In this document: positions 46,599 to 55,401 of the stretch, piece after piece
Numbering within the stretch: the stretch's first letter is position 1
Layout of the letters: each line of letters opens with the position of its first letter
Source: Parafrankia discariae
GTDB taxonomy: Bacteria > Actinomycetota > Actinomycetes > Frankiales > Frankiaceae
DNA length: 64,000 nucleotides
Direction of reading: 5' to 3'
Assembly (NCBI RefSeq): GCF_000373365.1
Contig: NZ_KB891213.1
Location: 17,116-81,115, forward strand
Translations under genes and position numbers: made by a program
Notes under the pieces: model-generated
Told to the model about the DNA's origin: nothing
Seen by the model: the letters and a program-made list of their open reading frames with translations, nothing else
The model's database searches: none

Positions 46599-47141
46599 GT
46601 GCGCAGGGTACTGGTGGTGGGGGCGTCCGGAGCGGGGAAGTCGACACTCGCCCGAAGCATCGCGGAACGCCTGAACGTGCCGCATGTCGAGCTCGACGCG
46701 CTCTACCACGGCCCGGGCTGGGAGCCACGCCCCGCCTTCCGGGCCGACGTCGAGGAGATCACCGGCGCTCCGGGCTGGATCGTCGACGGCAACTACTCGG
46801 CCGTGCGTGAGCTCCTGTGGGCCAGGGCCGACACGGTCGTCTGGCTGGACCTGCCGCGCTGGCTGGTCGAATGGCAGGTTGTGACGAGGACGGCCCGCCG
46901 GGTGGTGTGCCGGACCACACTGTGGAACGGCAACCGGGAACGCTGGCGTGAGCTGCTGCGGGCCTCGCATCCGATCCTTTGGGCGTGGCACAAGCACGGT
47001 GAGTACCGGGTGCGCTACGGTGCCCGCTTCGCGGATCCGGTCAACGGCGGGAAGGAGCTGGTTCGGTTGGGTAGCCGCCGGGAGGCTCGGCGCTGGGTCG
47101 CCGCGCTGCCACCGGCGCCCCTCGATCGCGCCGTGCGATGA
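46599..47141 (+). CDS. P-loop kinase of the adenylate kinase/FlaR-like group
   Basis: A 180-residue NTPase. The P-loop VVGASGAGKSTLARSIAERL is at the N-terminus, followed by the family blocks HVELDALYHGPGW, WIVDGNYSAV and VVWLDLPRWLVEW. Relatives are annotated as DNA-topology modulation (FlaR) or adenylate-kinase-like proteins, but the true substrate is unknown. GTG start. A strong hairpin lies about 50 bases after the stop. Confidence 0.85.
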   Translation: MRRVLVVGASGAGKSTLARSIAERLNVPHVELDALYHGPGWEPRPAFRADVEEITGAPGWIVDGNYSAVRELLWARADTVVWLDLPRWLVEWQVVTRTARRVVCRTTLWNGNRERWRELLRASHPILWAWHKHGEYRVRYGARFADPVNGGKELVRLGSRREARRWVAALPPAPLDRAVR

Positions 47142-47636
47142 CCTGACCGGCGGCGATTTGGTCGATGCTGCGACGGAATCGCAGAAAACAGACTGAGCCC
47201 CTGGAACCTTGTGGGTTCCAGGGGCTCAGTCTTCAGGAGTCAGTGACATATTTGATCACAACAGCCCCGCGGGTACACGGGCGCGGCCGCGTCGACTCAT
47301 GATCGGTCGACCTACTCCCGAACCGACCACTGACGATCGGTGGCAGTAGTCCCCGCGCAGTAGTTCCCGCGGTCTGTACGTGAACTGTCTGCCCAAGTCA
47401 GAGGTACCGCCGGACTGTTGGGTATGTCCACCAACTATGTCAAACGCGCGAATCTTCGCGCGCCCCCGCGTCCGAAAACCGCACTTTACGAACAGCGAGG
47501 TGAATACGTTCAAGTCTTGAATTGATCTCGATAGCGACGTGGGCCGGTTGCCACGCAGCGACGTGATCGGGCTTGTCGGACCCCTACAAAAACTGAGGTT
47601 CTAGCCCCAAGACGAGCTGGCTTCTATCCAGTTGTA
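47142..47636. other. Low-GC gene-free stretch with a strong hairpin
   Basis: About 500 bases between the kinase-like gene and the cold-shock gene. After the hairpin (listed separately) the DNA has clearly lower GC than its surroundings (47240-47620). No convincing protein frame is present. Short local stems occur, for example GTTGG...CCAAC near 47416-47435. It could hold a small RNA or be recently acquired or relaxed DNA. Confidence 0.5.
47190..47232. terminator. Very strong hairpin (19-bp stem)
   Basis: AGACTGAGCCCCTGGAACC (47190-47208) pairs perfectly with 47214-47232 across a 5-base loop. It follows an A-rich patch (GAAAACA) and lies 49 bases after the kinase-like gene stop. It would terminate transcription from both sides. 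Confidence 0.85.
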
Positions 47637-47843
47637 CTAGCTGAGGGGCTGCACCTTGGCGGCCTGCGGCCCCTTCTGCCCCTGCTCGATGTCGAAGGAC
47701 ACGCGCTGCCCCTCTTCGAGCGACTTGTAGCCGTCACCCACGATGGACGAGAAGTGGGCGAAGACGTCGGGCCCTCCGCCGTCCACTGAGATGAAGCCGA
47801 AGCCCTTCTCGGCGTTGAACCACTTGACAGTACCTTCTGACAC
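47637..47843 (-). CDS. cspA: Cold-shock protein (CspA family)
   Basis: A 68-residue OB-fold RNA chaperone. RNP1 (KGFGFISVD) and RNP2 (VFAHFSSIV) are intact, and it opens with the standard [15 protein letters not shown]. The end ([13 protein letters not shown]) is the usual actinobacterial form. GTG 47843 follows GAGGAG; longer readings have no homology. Monocistronic, with a ~300-base upstream region that may hold a long leader as in other csp genes. Confidence 0.95.
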   Translation of the reverse strand: MSEGTVKWFNAEKGFGFISVDGGGPDVFAHFSSIVGDGYKSLEEGQRVSFDIEQGQKGPQAAKVQPLS

Positions 47844-48144
47844 GGTCGCTCCTCGCTCGCTTGCTGCGGTACACCCACGTGGTGTCCCGAATCTGCGCGG
47901 TGATCTCCAACTTCTGATCACCGGTGATGCCATCCTGAAGGTGACCGGCGGCACCCAAATAGAAGAGCAACGGACCCACCGTACACCTTGATCGCGAGTG
48001 TGTCGCCTGCGGCCGATCGCAGACAGGAAGCGGCCGGCGGGTCGTGTGCTCCGTGCGTGGTCGGTGAGAGTGGGCGGCCACCGGCCCGCGCGGGCCCGCG
48101 ATGACCATCCCCGAGCCTGTGGGGCATACGCGTAGCATGCTGTT
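47844..48144. other. Divergent region upstream of the cold-shock gene
   Basis: About 300 bases between the cold-shock gene and the small HTH gene. It probably includes the csp leader and promoters. Its csp-proximal part is less GC-rich. No gene supported. Confidence 0.5.
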
Positions 48145-48330
48145 GTGACAGCCGATGACCTGTGGAGTACGGCGGACATCGCCCGTCGGCTGGGCATCTC
48201 GGCGGATCGGGCCCGGCGGCTGTGCGCTCGTGATGATTTTCCCGAGCCCGCCCGGTCTGTGGCCTATTTCGACCTGTGGCGGGCCGGTGACGTCGAGGCC
48301 TGGCTGCTGGAGGGTCGGACCACGGACTGA
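48145..48330 (+). CDS. Small MerR/AlpA-like helix-turn-helix protein
   Basis: A 61-residue protein made almost entirely of one winged helix-turn-helix: [47 protein letters not shown]. This is the excisionase/AlpA-like DNA-binding form common as a stand-alone protein in actinobacteria. GTG start, no ribosome site I can rely on. Function unknown; no phage genes are nearby. Confidence 0.7.
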   Translation: MTADDLWSTADIARRLGISADRARRLCARDDFPEPARSVAYFDLWRAGDVEAWLLEGRTTD

Positions 48331-48572
48331 TGGTTCCCGGCGCCCTCACCGGCGCCGTGCACGGGCTACCCGCGGGCCACGCGCAGGCCACACGGCGCAC
48401 TGCGGCGGCGGAGCGTGCCGACCCTGGCTCAGGGCGGGGCGACCCAATCGCGTGCTGAATCCGTACAGGCCGGATCAGTCCCTCAACCAGTCGGGCACCG
48501 GGACTTGAAATGTGAAAAGCGGTGCCGCGTCCCGCGAGGGGACCGGCGTCCACCCGGGGTGGCCCCGGGGCC

Positions 48573-49166
48573 TCAGGAGCCCGGCTCTAGCGCGGAGATG
48601 TACGTGCCGGGGTGGGTGGCGCCGTCCTGCCGCAGGACGGGTCCGCGCGCCCACGGGACCGACAGCGGGTCCCGCTCGTCCGGCGGGGTCAGGACGAGGG
48701 TGACCGGAGCGAAGACGGGGTTGCCGGTGCCGTCGCCGGGGTCGGTCGGCAGGTAGGCCAGCGTCGCGTGGGCCCGCTCGCCGGGCGCCAGGACGATCCG
48801 GGTGGGACTGACCAGGGTGGACCGCACGAGGTCCCAGGTGTCCCCGGTCGCCGACCGCAGCTGCGCGCCGGGGTGCCCGTACAGGGAGCACCCGGCGGTG
48901 GAACGGTTGGCGAAGGTCACGTTGAGCTGTCGCTGGCCCGGATCGTCGGCGGGCGCCGTGTCCAGCGTCGCGGTGAGGTCCGCGGCGGTGCACCGCGCGA
49001 CCGCGGCGGCAGGCGGGGAGCCCGCGGCCCCCGTGGCCCCCGCCGAGATCACGGGGGAGCCCGCCGCCGTGTCGGTCGAGTCGGCGCAGGCCGCGGGAAG
49101 GACGGCCGCGACCAGCACGACACCGACCGCCCACCGGCGGCGCACCACGTCTGACGGTCGTCGCAC
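48573..49166 (-). CDS. DUF4232 lipoprotein
   Basis: A 197-residue secreted lipoprotein. After a basic start (VVRRRWAVGVVLVAAVLPAAC) comes the lipobox LPAAC, then a Ser/Ala/Gly spacer, then a DUF4232 beta-sandwich (CTAADLTATLDTAPADD, LNVTFANRSTAGCSLYGHPG). DUF4232 proteins are abundant extracytoplasmic proteins of unknown role in actinobacteria. GTG 49166 is chosen because GGAGGAC lies upstream. Confidence 0.85.
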   Translation of the reverse strand: MRRPSDVVRRRWAVGVVLVAAVLPAACADSTDTAAGSPVISAGATGAAGSPPAAAVARCTAADLTATLDTAPADDPGQRQLNVTFANRSTAGCSLYGHPGAQLRSATGDTWDLVRSTLVSPTRIVLAPGERAHATLAYLPTDPGDGTGNPVFAPVTLVLTPPDERDPLSVPWARGPVLRQDGATHPGTYISALEPGS

Positions 49167-49273
49167 ACGTCCTCCATGACGATCGTGGCCCCCGCGCCGG
49201 CACCGTCTCACGCGTGGACGGGCGGCGTCGATCAGGGGTCACGACCCCGACACCCCGGGTGCGCGGGCCGGGG

Positions 49274-49921
49274 TCAGACTCCCAGCAGGGCGCGCTCGGC
49301 GGCGCCGTAGAGCGCCTCGAAACGGCGCTGGTAGGCCGGCCACCAGAACCGGTTGAACAGGAACCGGGGGATGGGCGGAACGGTCGCCAGAGCGGCCGTG
49401 CGCAGCTCCTTGTGCGCGCCGCTCGAATACCACCCGAACACCGCGGGCGCCCGCCGCCGCCCGATCTCGGCGAGCGCCTGCCGCCCGATCTCCTCCATCT
49501 CGGCCAGGGTCAGATGGTCGAGCATGAGCGGCAGGGCTACCGCCTCCTCGTGGTCCAGGTGCGTGTTGATCCGTTCGTGCAGCGCGTCGAGGACCTCAGC
49601 CCGCTCGGCGAGCATCACGGAGGTGTCGGCGGCCGCGGCCAGCAGCGGGTCGACGGACTCGTGCTCGGCGGCGAGGGCGTCGAGCTCGCCGGCCGCCTCG
49701 GGCGCGCGCCGGCGCAGCAGCGGCCACAGGTCCCGGTCCTCGCCGGTGTGGTGGCAGTGCAGGACGTCTGTGGTCAGCGCGATCTGCTCCTCGATCAGCG
49801 CGGCGTGCCCGGCGTCACGCGGGGCGCGGGCGACCCGGGCCAGCCGGCCGAACTCCTGGCGCATCCCCGCGTGCGCGATGACGAAACCGGCCAGGTCATC
49901 CATGATCAGTGCGCGGGCCAT
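49274..49921 (-). CDS. Hemerythrin HHE domain protein
   Basis: A 215-residue protein with a four-helix hemerythrin-like domain. Diiron ligands appear as the His near the N-terminus (IAHAGMRQEF), HCHHTGEDRDLWPLL, EHESVDPLL and HLDHEEAVALPLM. Such proteins bind O2, NO or act in redox or iron sensing. The C-terminal ~60 residues (FGWYSSGAHKELR, RFEALYGAAERALLGV) are a known extension in actinobacterial members. It lies 53 bases behind the AfsR-type regulator on the same strand. Confidence 0.87.
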   Translation of the reverse strand: MARALIMDDLAGFVIAHAGMRQEFGRLARVARAPRDAGHAALIEEQIALTTDVLHCHHTGEDRDLWPLLRRRAPEAAGELDALAAEHESVDPLLAAAADTSVMLAERAEVLDALHERINTHLDHEEAVALPLMLDHLTLAEMEEIGRQALAEIGRRRAPAVFGWYSSGAHKELRTAALATVPPIPRFLFNRFWWPAYQRRFEALYGAAERALLGV

Positions 49922-49974
49922 CGAGGTTCCCTCCCGTTTTCCTTCGGATGGGACTCAGCGTGGCCCTTGCCTCT

Positions 49975-52900
49975 TTACGGGCACTTGGCAAGTGCTTGGT
50001 GCGCTCTTGCCGTCCAGTAGGGGGAGTCGTTCGCCTCGAGCAGGGCGAGCGCCGCGGTCAGGTGCTCCCGGGCCGCCGCATGGTCGCCGAGCGCCAGGTA
50101 GGCCTCGCCCAGGTGGCTGTCGACGGCCCCGACGACCGCCGTGCAGGTGCCCAGGCTCGCCAGCTCGCCGGAGAAGGGCCGCAGGCAGGCGATGTCCTCC
50201 TCGACGGTGTCCAGGGCGCCGAGGGCCACCGCGGCGTTCAGCCGCATGATGACGGCCCCGAGCCAGGTGTAGTCCCGCGGCGGCAGCCGCAGCTCGGCGA
50301 GCGCGGCGCGACCGGCCTCGGGACGCCCGGCAGCGGCGAGGGCCAGGGCCAGCGGCCCGCGCAGGGCCTCGACGCCGGTGGAGGCCAGCGAGCGCACCAG
50401 CGTGTCGGCCAGCCGGGCCAGCGTGCCGGCCTGGAGGGCCCGGTCGACGACGTTCACGACGAACGAGGCCTCGACCCCGTTCTGCGCGGCCAGCCCGAGC
50501 CGCCCGACGGCGCTGGTCGCCACGTCGGCGGACTCCTCGAGCTCGCCCGCGAAGGCCAGCAGCGCCGCTCGCATGATCGCCGCCTGGTAGGCGAGAGTCG
50601 GCGAGCCGAGCCTGGTGACCATCGTGTCGGCCTCGTCCAGCGCGGCCCGCGCCCGCGCGACCTGCCCGGAGCGGACCAGGCCGTCGACGAGGGTCAGCTG
50701 GGCGCCGACCAGCAGTTCCGGTGGTGTCGACGGCAGGGACGTCAGCTCGAGCGCGCACGCGCGCCGGTGCTCGGCGTGGTCGACCCCGGTCACGGTGAGG
50801 CTGCGCAGGTGCAGCACCCGTGGCAGCAGCACCGGGTCGTCGGCGACCTCCCGGGCCAGGGCCACGGCCACCGCACCGGCCCGCTCGGCCTCGACCATCC
50901 GTCCGACGTGGGATTCGAGCACCCCGAGGCACCCGACCGCCAGTGCCCGGTCGCGGCCGGCGGCCGGCAGACCGCCGAGCGCCCGCTCGAGCGCGCGGTG
51001 CAGCCGGCCGCGGTCGGTGCCGTAGGGGAACGGGAACCACGGAGAGCCACCCATCGCGGCCTCGGCGACCCGGACGACCAGGTACGGATCGTCGCCGGCC
51101 TCGTCGAGGGCCCGGTCCACCACTTCCAGCCCGTCGTTGAGCTGGCCCGCCGCGTAGCGGGCGCCGACCAGGCCGAGCAGAAGCTCCAGGCGGGTGCCGC
51201 GGTCGGCCCGCGCCAGCTCGGCCGCGGCCAGCGCCTCCTGCCAGTAGCCGGCCGCGTCCTCGGGCGCGAGCCGGTCGGCCGCCGCGCGCGCCGCGCGGGC
51301 GGCGTGCTCCGTCGCGGAACGGGCCGTCTCGCCGCCGAGCTCGGCTGCGGCCAGCCAGTGCCGCGCGACCTCGCCGGCCCGCTCGGGACGTCCGGCGTAC
51401 CGCTCGGCGGTGACCTCGCCGTACCGGCGGTGCAGATGCGCGCGGCGCAGCCGGGAGTGCCCGGCGTCGAGCGCCTCGCGGACCAGCGCGTGGGAGAACC
51501 GGAACCGGCCCAGCGGATCGCCGGCCTCGACGACGAGCCCGGCGGCGAGCGCGGCGTCGAGGAGATCGAGGGAGGTCTCGAAGGTATGCCCGGCGACCTG
51601 CGCGACGACGTCCGCGTCGAACTCGCCGCCGGCGACCGCGGCCGTGGCGAGCAGCGCGGCGGCCGGCTCCGGCAGCCGCGCGACCCGCCGGGACAGCACC
51701 TCGCGGACGTGATCGGGCAGCACGGCCTGCTCCGGGTCGCGTCGGCCGGGCCCGCGCAGGCGGACGAGCTCGCCGATGAAGAACGGGTTGCCCGCGGTAC
51801 GGGCGCGCAGGGCGCTCGCCGTCTCGGGCCCCGGGTCCGTGCCGGTGCTGGCCCGCATCAGCTCGCGCACGGCCGCGTCGCCCAGCCCGTCGAGGTGGAG
51901 CCGCTCGCCGCCGGATCTGGCCAGCGCGGCGCGGGTGTCCGCCAACGCGCCCGCCTCGTGGGTGCGGAACGTGCCGATCACCAGCACGCCCCGCGGCGCC
52001 ACCCCGCCGACGTGGGCCAGCAGCCGCAGCGAGGAGACGTCCGCCCAGTGCAGGTCGTCGAGCACGACGACCAACGGCGCGGCCGCCGCCAGATAGCCGG
52101 CGACCCCCTCGTACAGCCGCAGCCGGGCCCCGGCCGCGTCGTACCCGCCGGGCTCCTGCGCGCGCTGGTCGATCAGTGCGGCCACGCCGGGCGGCACCGG
52201 GACGTCCGGCCGCGCGGCGGCCACCGCGCGCAGGCTCTGCTCCCAGGGCCACAGGGCCGGCGCCACCTCGTGCTCGGGGCACGCCCCCCAGGCGGTCAAC
52301 ACCCCGCCCCGGCGGCCCAGCTCCGCCACGAGCCGCGTCTTGCCGACACCCGGCTCGCCGTCGACCAGCACCACGCGTCCACGCCGGGACGGCGCCGGGA
52401 TCGCCGCGATCAGCGCCGCGAGCGCCTCGTCACGGCCCACGAACGGGCCGGACGCGGCCGGCGCGGGCGCGGGCGCGGGCGGCAGCGGTGGCGCGGGCTC
52501 GGGCGGCAGCGGTGGCGCGGGCTCGGGCGGCAGCGGTGGCGCGGGCGACAGCGCGGGCGCCGGCGCCGCCGGGGGCGGCTCGTGGACGCCGCCGGACCAG
52601 GCCAGCGCGGGGTCGTGGCGCAGGACGGCCAGTTCCAGGGCGGCGAGCTCCGGCCCGGGGTCGACGCCCAGCTCCTCGGCCAGGTGGGCGCGCGCCGCCC
52701 GCAGCGCGGCGAGCGCCTCCGCCGATCGGCCGCACCGGTAGAGCGCGAGGGCGAACAGCCCCCAGGCCCGCTCACGGAGCGGATGGCGCGCGGTCAGGGC
52801 CTCCAGGTCGGCGGCGGCCTCGTCGTGCCGCCCCAGCTCGACGAGCGCTCGCGCGCGGTCCTCGCCGGCGCTCTGCCGCAGCTCCTCCAGGCGGCCGGCC

Positions 52901-53361
52901 TCCGGCCTGATCCAGGACGCGTCCCGCACGTCGGCGTAGGCGTCGCCGCGCCACAGCGCCAGTGCCGCGTCGAGGACAGGCAGCGCCTCGCCCGGCCGAC
53001 CGGCCTCCAGCGATCCGCGGGCCGTGCCGAGCGCCGTGACGAACCGCCGGGCGTCGACCTCCGCCGTGTCGGTGCGCAGCGCGTACCCCGGCGCCCGGGT
53101 CACCAGCATGGTCGCCCGCGCCCGCGGGTCCCGCTCCGGCTCGAGCAGGCGGCGCAGATTCGACACGTACACCTGCAGGCTGGCGGTCGCGCTGGCCGGC
53201 GGCTGGCCGTCCCACAGCCGTTCGATGATTGTCTCGACCGGGATGACGGTGTCGCCGGCGGCCAGGAGAAGGGCGAGCAGCGCACGCTGTTTCGGCGGGC
53301 CGAGGTCGAGCGGCACACCGCCCAGGAGCACCTCTACCGGTCCGAGGACCTGAATTCGCAC
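49975..53361 (-). CDS. AfsR/SARP-type regulator with ATPase and TPR region
   Basis: An 1128-residue regulator. Residues ~1-95: OmpR-like winged helix (MRIQVLGPVEVLLGG, RALLALLLAAGDTV, ASLQVYVSNLRRLL). Residues ~95-250: BTAD domain ending LGVDPGPELAALE. Then a Pro-rich linker with PPLPPEPA-type repeats (~275-305), an AAA/STAND ATPase (PFVGRDEAL, Walker A GEPGVGKTR near residue 335, Walker B LVVVLDDLHWAD), and a long TPR-like C-terminus. It should activate nearby genes in response to nucleotide state. It probably controls itself and the flanking redox genes. A 14-bp tandem repeat lies upstream of its start. Confidence 0.92.
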   Translation of the reverse strand: MRIQVLGPVEVLLGGVPLDLGPPKQRALLALLLAAGDTVIPVETIIERLWDGQPPASATASLQVYVSNLRRLLEPERDPRARATMLVTRAPGYALRTDTAEVDARRFVTALGTARGSLEAGRPGEALPVLDAALALWRGDAYADVRDASWIRPEAGRLEELRQSAGEDRARALVELGRHDEAAADLEALTARHPLRERAWGLFALALYRCGRSAEALAALRAARAHLAEELGVDPGPELAALELAVLRHDPALAWSGGVHEPPPAAPAPALSPAPPLPPEPAPPLPPEPAPPLPPAPAPAPAASGPFVGRDEALAALIAAIPAPSRRGRVVLVDGEPGVGKTRLVAELGRRGGVLTAWGACPEHEVAPALWPWEQSLRAVAAARPDVPVPPGVAALIDQRAQEPGGYDAAGARLRLYEGVAGYLAAAAPLVVVLDDLHWADVSSLRLLAHVGGVAPRGVLVIGTFRTHEAGALADTRAALARSGGERLHLDGLGDAAVRELMRASTGTDPGPETASALRARTAGNPFFIGELVRLRGPGRRDPEQAVLPDHVREVLSRRVARLPEPAAALLATAAVAGGEFDADVVAQVAGHTFETSLDLLDAALAAGLVVEAGDPLGRFRFSHALVREALDAGHSRLRRAHLHRRYGEVTAERYAGRPERAGEVARHWLAAAELGGETARSATEHAARAARAAADRLAPEDAAGYWQEALAAAELARADRGTRLELLLGLVGARYAAGQLNDGLEVVDRALDEAGDDPYLVVRVAEAAMGGSPWFPFPYGTDRGRLHRALERALGGLPAAGRDRALAVGCLGVLESHVGRMVEAERAGAVAVALAREVADDPVLLPRVLHLRSLTVTGVDHAEHRRACALELTSLPSTPPELLVGAQLTLVDGLVRSGQVARARAALDEADTMVTRLGSPTLAYQAAIMRAALLAFAGELEESADVATSAVGRLGLAAQNGVEASFVVNVVDRALQAGTLARLADTLVRSLASTGVEALRGPLALALAAAGRPEAGRAALAELRLPPRDYTWLGAVIMRLNAAVALGALDTVEEDIACLRPFSGELASLGTCTAVVGAVDSHLGEAYLALGDHAAAREHLTAALALLEANDSPYWTARAHQALAKCP

Positions 53362-53417
53362 GGGCCCGATAGTAGGGCCGGCGGGAGTGCACCCGTGGCG
53401 TGATCGGCCGGTCGCTC

Positions 53418-53473
53418 GGTCGCCGTCAGCCGGTCGCGGTCAGCTGGTCGCGGTCAGCCGGTCGCGGGCCGCC
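53418..53473. repeat. Four tandem 14-bp repeats upstream of the SARP gene
   Basis: Units GGTCGCCGTCAGCC, GGTCGCGGTCAGCT, GGTCGCGGTCAGCC and the diverged GGTCGCGGGCCGCC at 53418, 53432, 53446 and 53460. They fill most of the 120-base gap between the hydroxylase stop and the regulator start, so they may be the regulator's own binding site. Confidence 0.65.
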
Positions 53474-53481
53474 GGCCGTGG

Positions 53482-54441
53482 TCAGTCGATCGCGGTCATG
53501 CGAAGCCCCGCGATCGAGGTGTCGTCGCAGCCGGTGAAGAAGCCGCCGACGACATCCTCGACCTGGTCGAAGGAATCAGCCGCGTACAGCACCGGCTGGT
53601 ATCTCGTGATGTCGTAGTCGGTCGTTCCCATGGCCGCGATGTCCAGCGGGCGGACCTGGACGGAGCGGAACTCCTCCATTTCTCCGTACGAGGAGAGGAT
53701 TCCCGCGCCGTAGGCCTTGAGATCACCGTTCTCGTAGACCGTGCCGAACTCCAGCGTGAACCAGAAGACCTTGGAGATGAACTGCAGCGCGTCGGTCGAC
53801 CCGGCGCGGCGGGCCGCCGCGCCGGCCGCCCGGTACAACGCGGCGAACCGGTCGCTGGCCAGCGCGTTCGCGTGCCCGACGACCTCGTGGATGACATCGG
53901 GTTCCGGGGTGTAGAAGGGCACCGTGTGGTGCCGCAGGTACTGCGTGGCGTGGAAGACGCCGTCGGCGAGCGAGCCGTAGAACTCCCGCAACCCGACGAG
54001 GCCGGCCGCGGGCACATAACGGAAACCGGTCAGTTCGCGCAGCGGCCCGCTCACCTCGTCGAGCTGCGGGATCCGGTCGGCGGGCAGGCCGAGGCGCGCC
54101 GCGCCGCGCAGGAACTCGGCGCAGGCACACCCCCGGTAGGCCAGCGCCAGCTCACCGGTGACCAGTCGCCAGACCGCGTGCTCGGCCTCGGTGTACGCCA
54201 CCCGCGGAACGGGCTGCCCGGGGCGCCACCGCAGGGCGAGCTGGGCGATCTGATTACGCCGGGCCTGGTATTCGCGGTCGGCCGCCCCCGGATGGGAGCT
54301 GGCCAGGCGGACTTCGACCTGCCCGTCCGCCTTTTCCACGACAGGGGCGAAATACTGCGCCTCCTCGAACACCGCCACCTCCTCCGCCGGGGTCGGTACC
54401 CACGGCCCAGGAGACCACCGGTTCCGTGGCGTCGCAACCAC
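53482..54441 (-). CDS. phhA: Phenylalanine-4-monooxygenase (pterin-dependent aromatic hydroxylase)
   Basis: A 319-residue non-heme iron enzyme that hydroxylates phenylalanine to tyrosine using tetrahydropterin. The iron triad is complete: His185 and His190 in DVIHEVVGHANAL, and Glu231 in WFTLEFGTVYE. The ARRNQIAQLALRWRPGQPVPRVAYTEAEHAVWR block is typical of this family. The C-terminal LYAADSFDQVEDVV is also conserved. No N-terminal ACT regulatory domain, as in other bacterial enzymes. The GTG start lacks a clear ribosome site. No pterin dehydratase gene (phhB) lies beside it. Confidence 0.92.
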   Translation of the reverse strand: MVATPRNRWSPGPWVPTPAEEVAVFEEAQYFAPVVEKADGQVEVRLASSHPGAADREYQARRNQIAQLALRWRPGQPVPRVAYTEAEHAVWRLVTGELALAYRGCACAEFLRGAARLGLPADRIPQLDEVSGPLRELTGFRYVPAAGLVGLREFYGSLADGVFHATQYLRHHTVPFYTPEPDVIHEVVGHANALASDRFAALYRAAGAAARRAGSTDALQFISKVFWFTLEFGTVYENGDLKAYGAGILSSYGEMEEFRSVQVRPLDIAAMGTTDYDITRYQPVLYAADSFDQVEDVVGGFFTGCDDTSIAGLRMTAID

Positions 54442-54492
54442 ACCGCGCGGTGACGGGCCCGGCGACGGTGGCGAGCGCCGCGTGCCCGGGGG

Positions 54493-55401
54493 TCAGCCGT
54501 CCTCGTCCTCGGGTGCGAACCTGGCCAGAGCCGGCACCGCCGGAACGAAGTAGTAGGCGCCGCTGACGGGCGTCGTGTAGCGGGTGAGCGCGTCGCGCAG
54601 GCCGTCGTCGCTGCCGGCCATCCGCCGCAGCATGATCTCCAGGCGCCGCTGCTCACTGCTGAAGCCGACGAACATGGTGCCGTGGTCGGTGACCGTGCCG
54701 AAGGCGGTGTTCCGGCGGAAGATCTTCAGCTCGGCGCCGTCCTCCTCGACGACCGTCCGGGAGACGTGCGAGGTCGGTGGCATCACGTCCTCGGCGAGTT
54801 CGGTGCTGTCGGCCTTGGTGCGGCCGATCACCTGCTCCTGCTCCTCCACGGGGAGCGCCTGGAAGCTGTCCGAGTCGTGCCGCCACTGCTGGATCAGGAC
54901 GACACTGCTGCCGGCTCCGGCGCCCTCCGCCACCACGGCGACGGCGGCGGCCTCGAGCAGCGAGGGGTTCTCCGTGCCGTCGATGAACCCCGTCAGGTCA
55001 CGGTCGTGCTGGTACAGCCACCCGGTGACCTCACTGACAACCGTCGCGATCCCGGCCAGCGCGGCGACGACATCCCGCGTGTTGTTGAAGACGGCGGTGC
55101 GGTCACCTCCCGCGACCCAGACCCACGCGTCGTGCTGGGTGGCGGGCATCCGGAAGCCCTCGACGCCCACCACGGGCTCGGCGAAGCCGCGCGCACCCGG
55201 CGGCAGCCCGCCGGGCTCGACGAGCGCCCACAGCTCCGGGCGGAAACCGACGACGAGGTTGACCCCGCCGCCGGTCGACAGCGGGCCGGTCAGGGCGGCG
55301 ACCGCCTTCACCAACTCCGCGACTGACGCGCCGTCACGGAGATCGAACTCCAGGTAGCAGTGCTCCGGCGTGCCGAGGCCGAAGATTCCCGTCTGCGTCA
55401 C
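54493..55401 (-). CDS. Dye-decolorizing (DyP-type) heme peroxidase
   Basis: A 302-residue heme peroxidase, cytosolic and without a Tat signal. The hallmark GFIDGTENPS gives catalytic Asp141; the proximal heme ligand is His212 in SHVSR; the distal Arg is in FRRN (about Arg228). This is a B-type (YfeX/encapsulin-cargo-like) member judging by length and motif. No encapsulin gene is present in the window. GTG 55401 is chosen where family homology begins. It lies 51 bases upstream of the hydroxylase gene, so they are probably co-transcribed. Confidence 0.9.
   Translation of the reverse strand: MTQTGIFGLGTPEHCYLEFDLRDGASVAELVKAVAALTGPLSTGGGVNLVVGFRPELWALVEPGGLPPGARGFAEPVVGVEGFRMPATQHDAWVWVAGGDRTAVFNNTRDVVAALAGIATVVSEVTGWLYQHDRDLTGFIDGTENPSLLEAAAVAVVAEGAGAGSSVVLIQQWRHDSDSFQALPVEEQEQVIGRTKADSTELAEDVMPPTSHVSRTVVEEDGAELKIFRRNTAFGTVTDHGTMFVGFSSEQRRLEIMLRRMAGSDDGLRDALTRYTTPVSGAYYFVPAVPALARFAPEDEDG

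Noticed and set aside
47256..47513. 85-codon minus-strand frame in the low-GC stretch
   Set aside because: No homology, no ribosome site, and no codon bias like the neighbouring genes.
48145..48330. Phage excisionase marking an integrated element
   Set aside because: No integrase, attachment site or phage gene is nearby; the small HTH protein is common on its own in actinobacteria.
52450..52560. CRISPR-like array in the regulator linker
   Set aside because: The short GC-rich repeats are in frame and code for PPLPPEPA; there are no spacers or cas genes.
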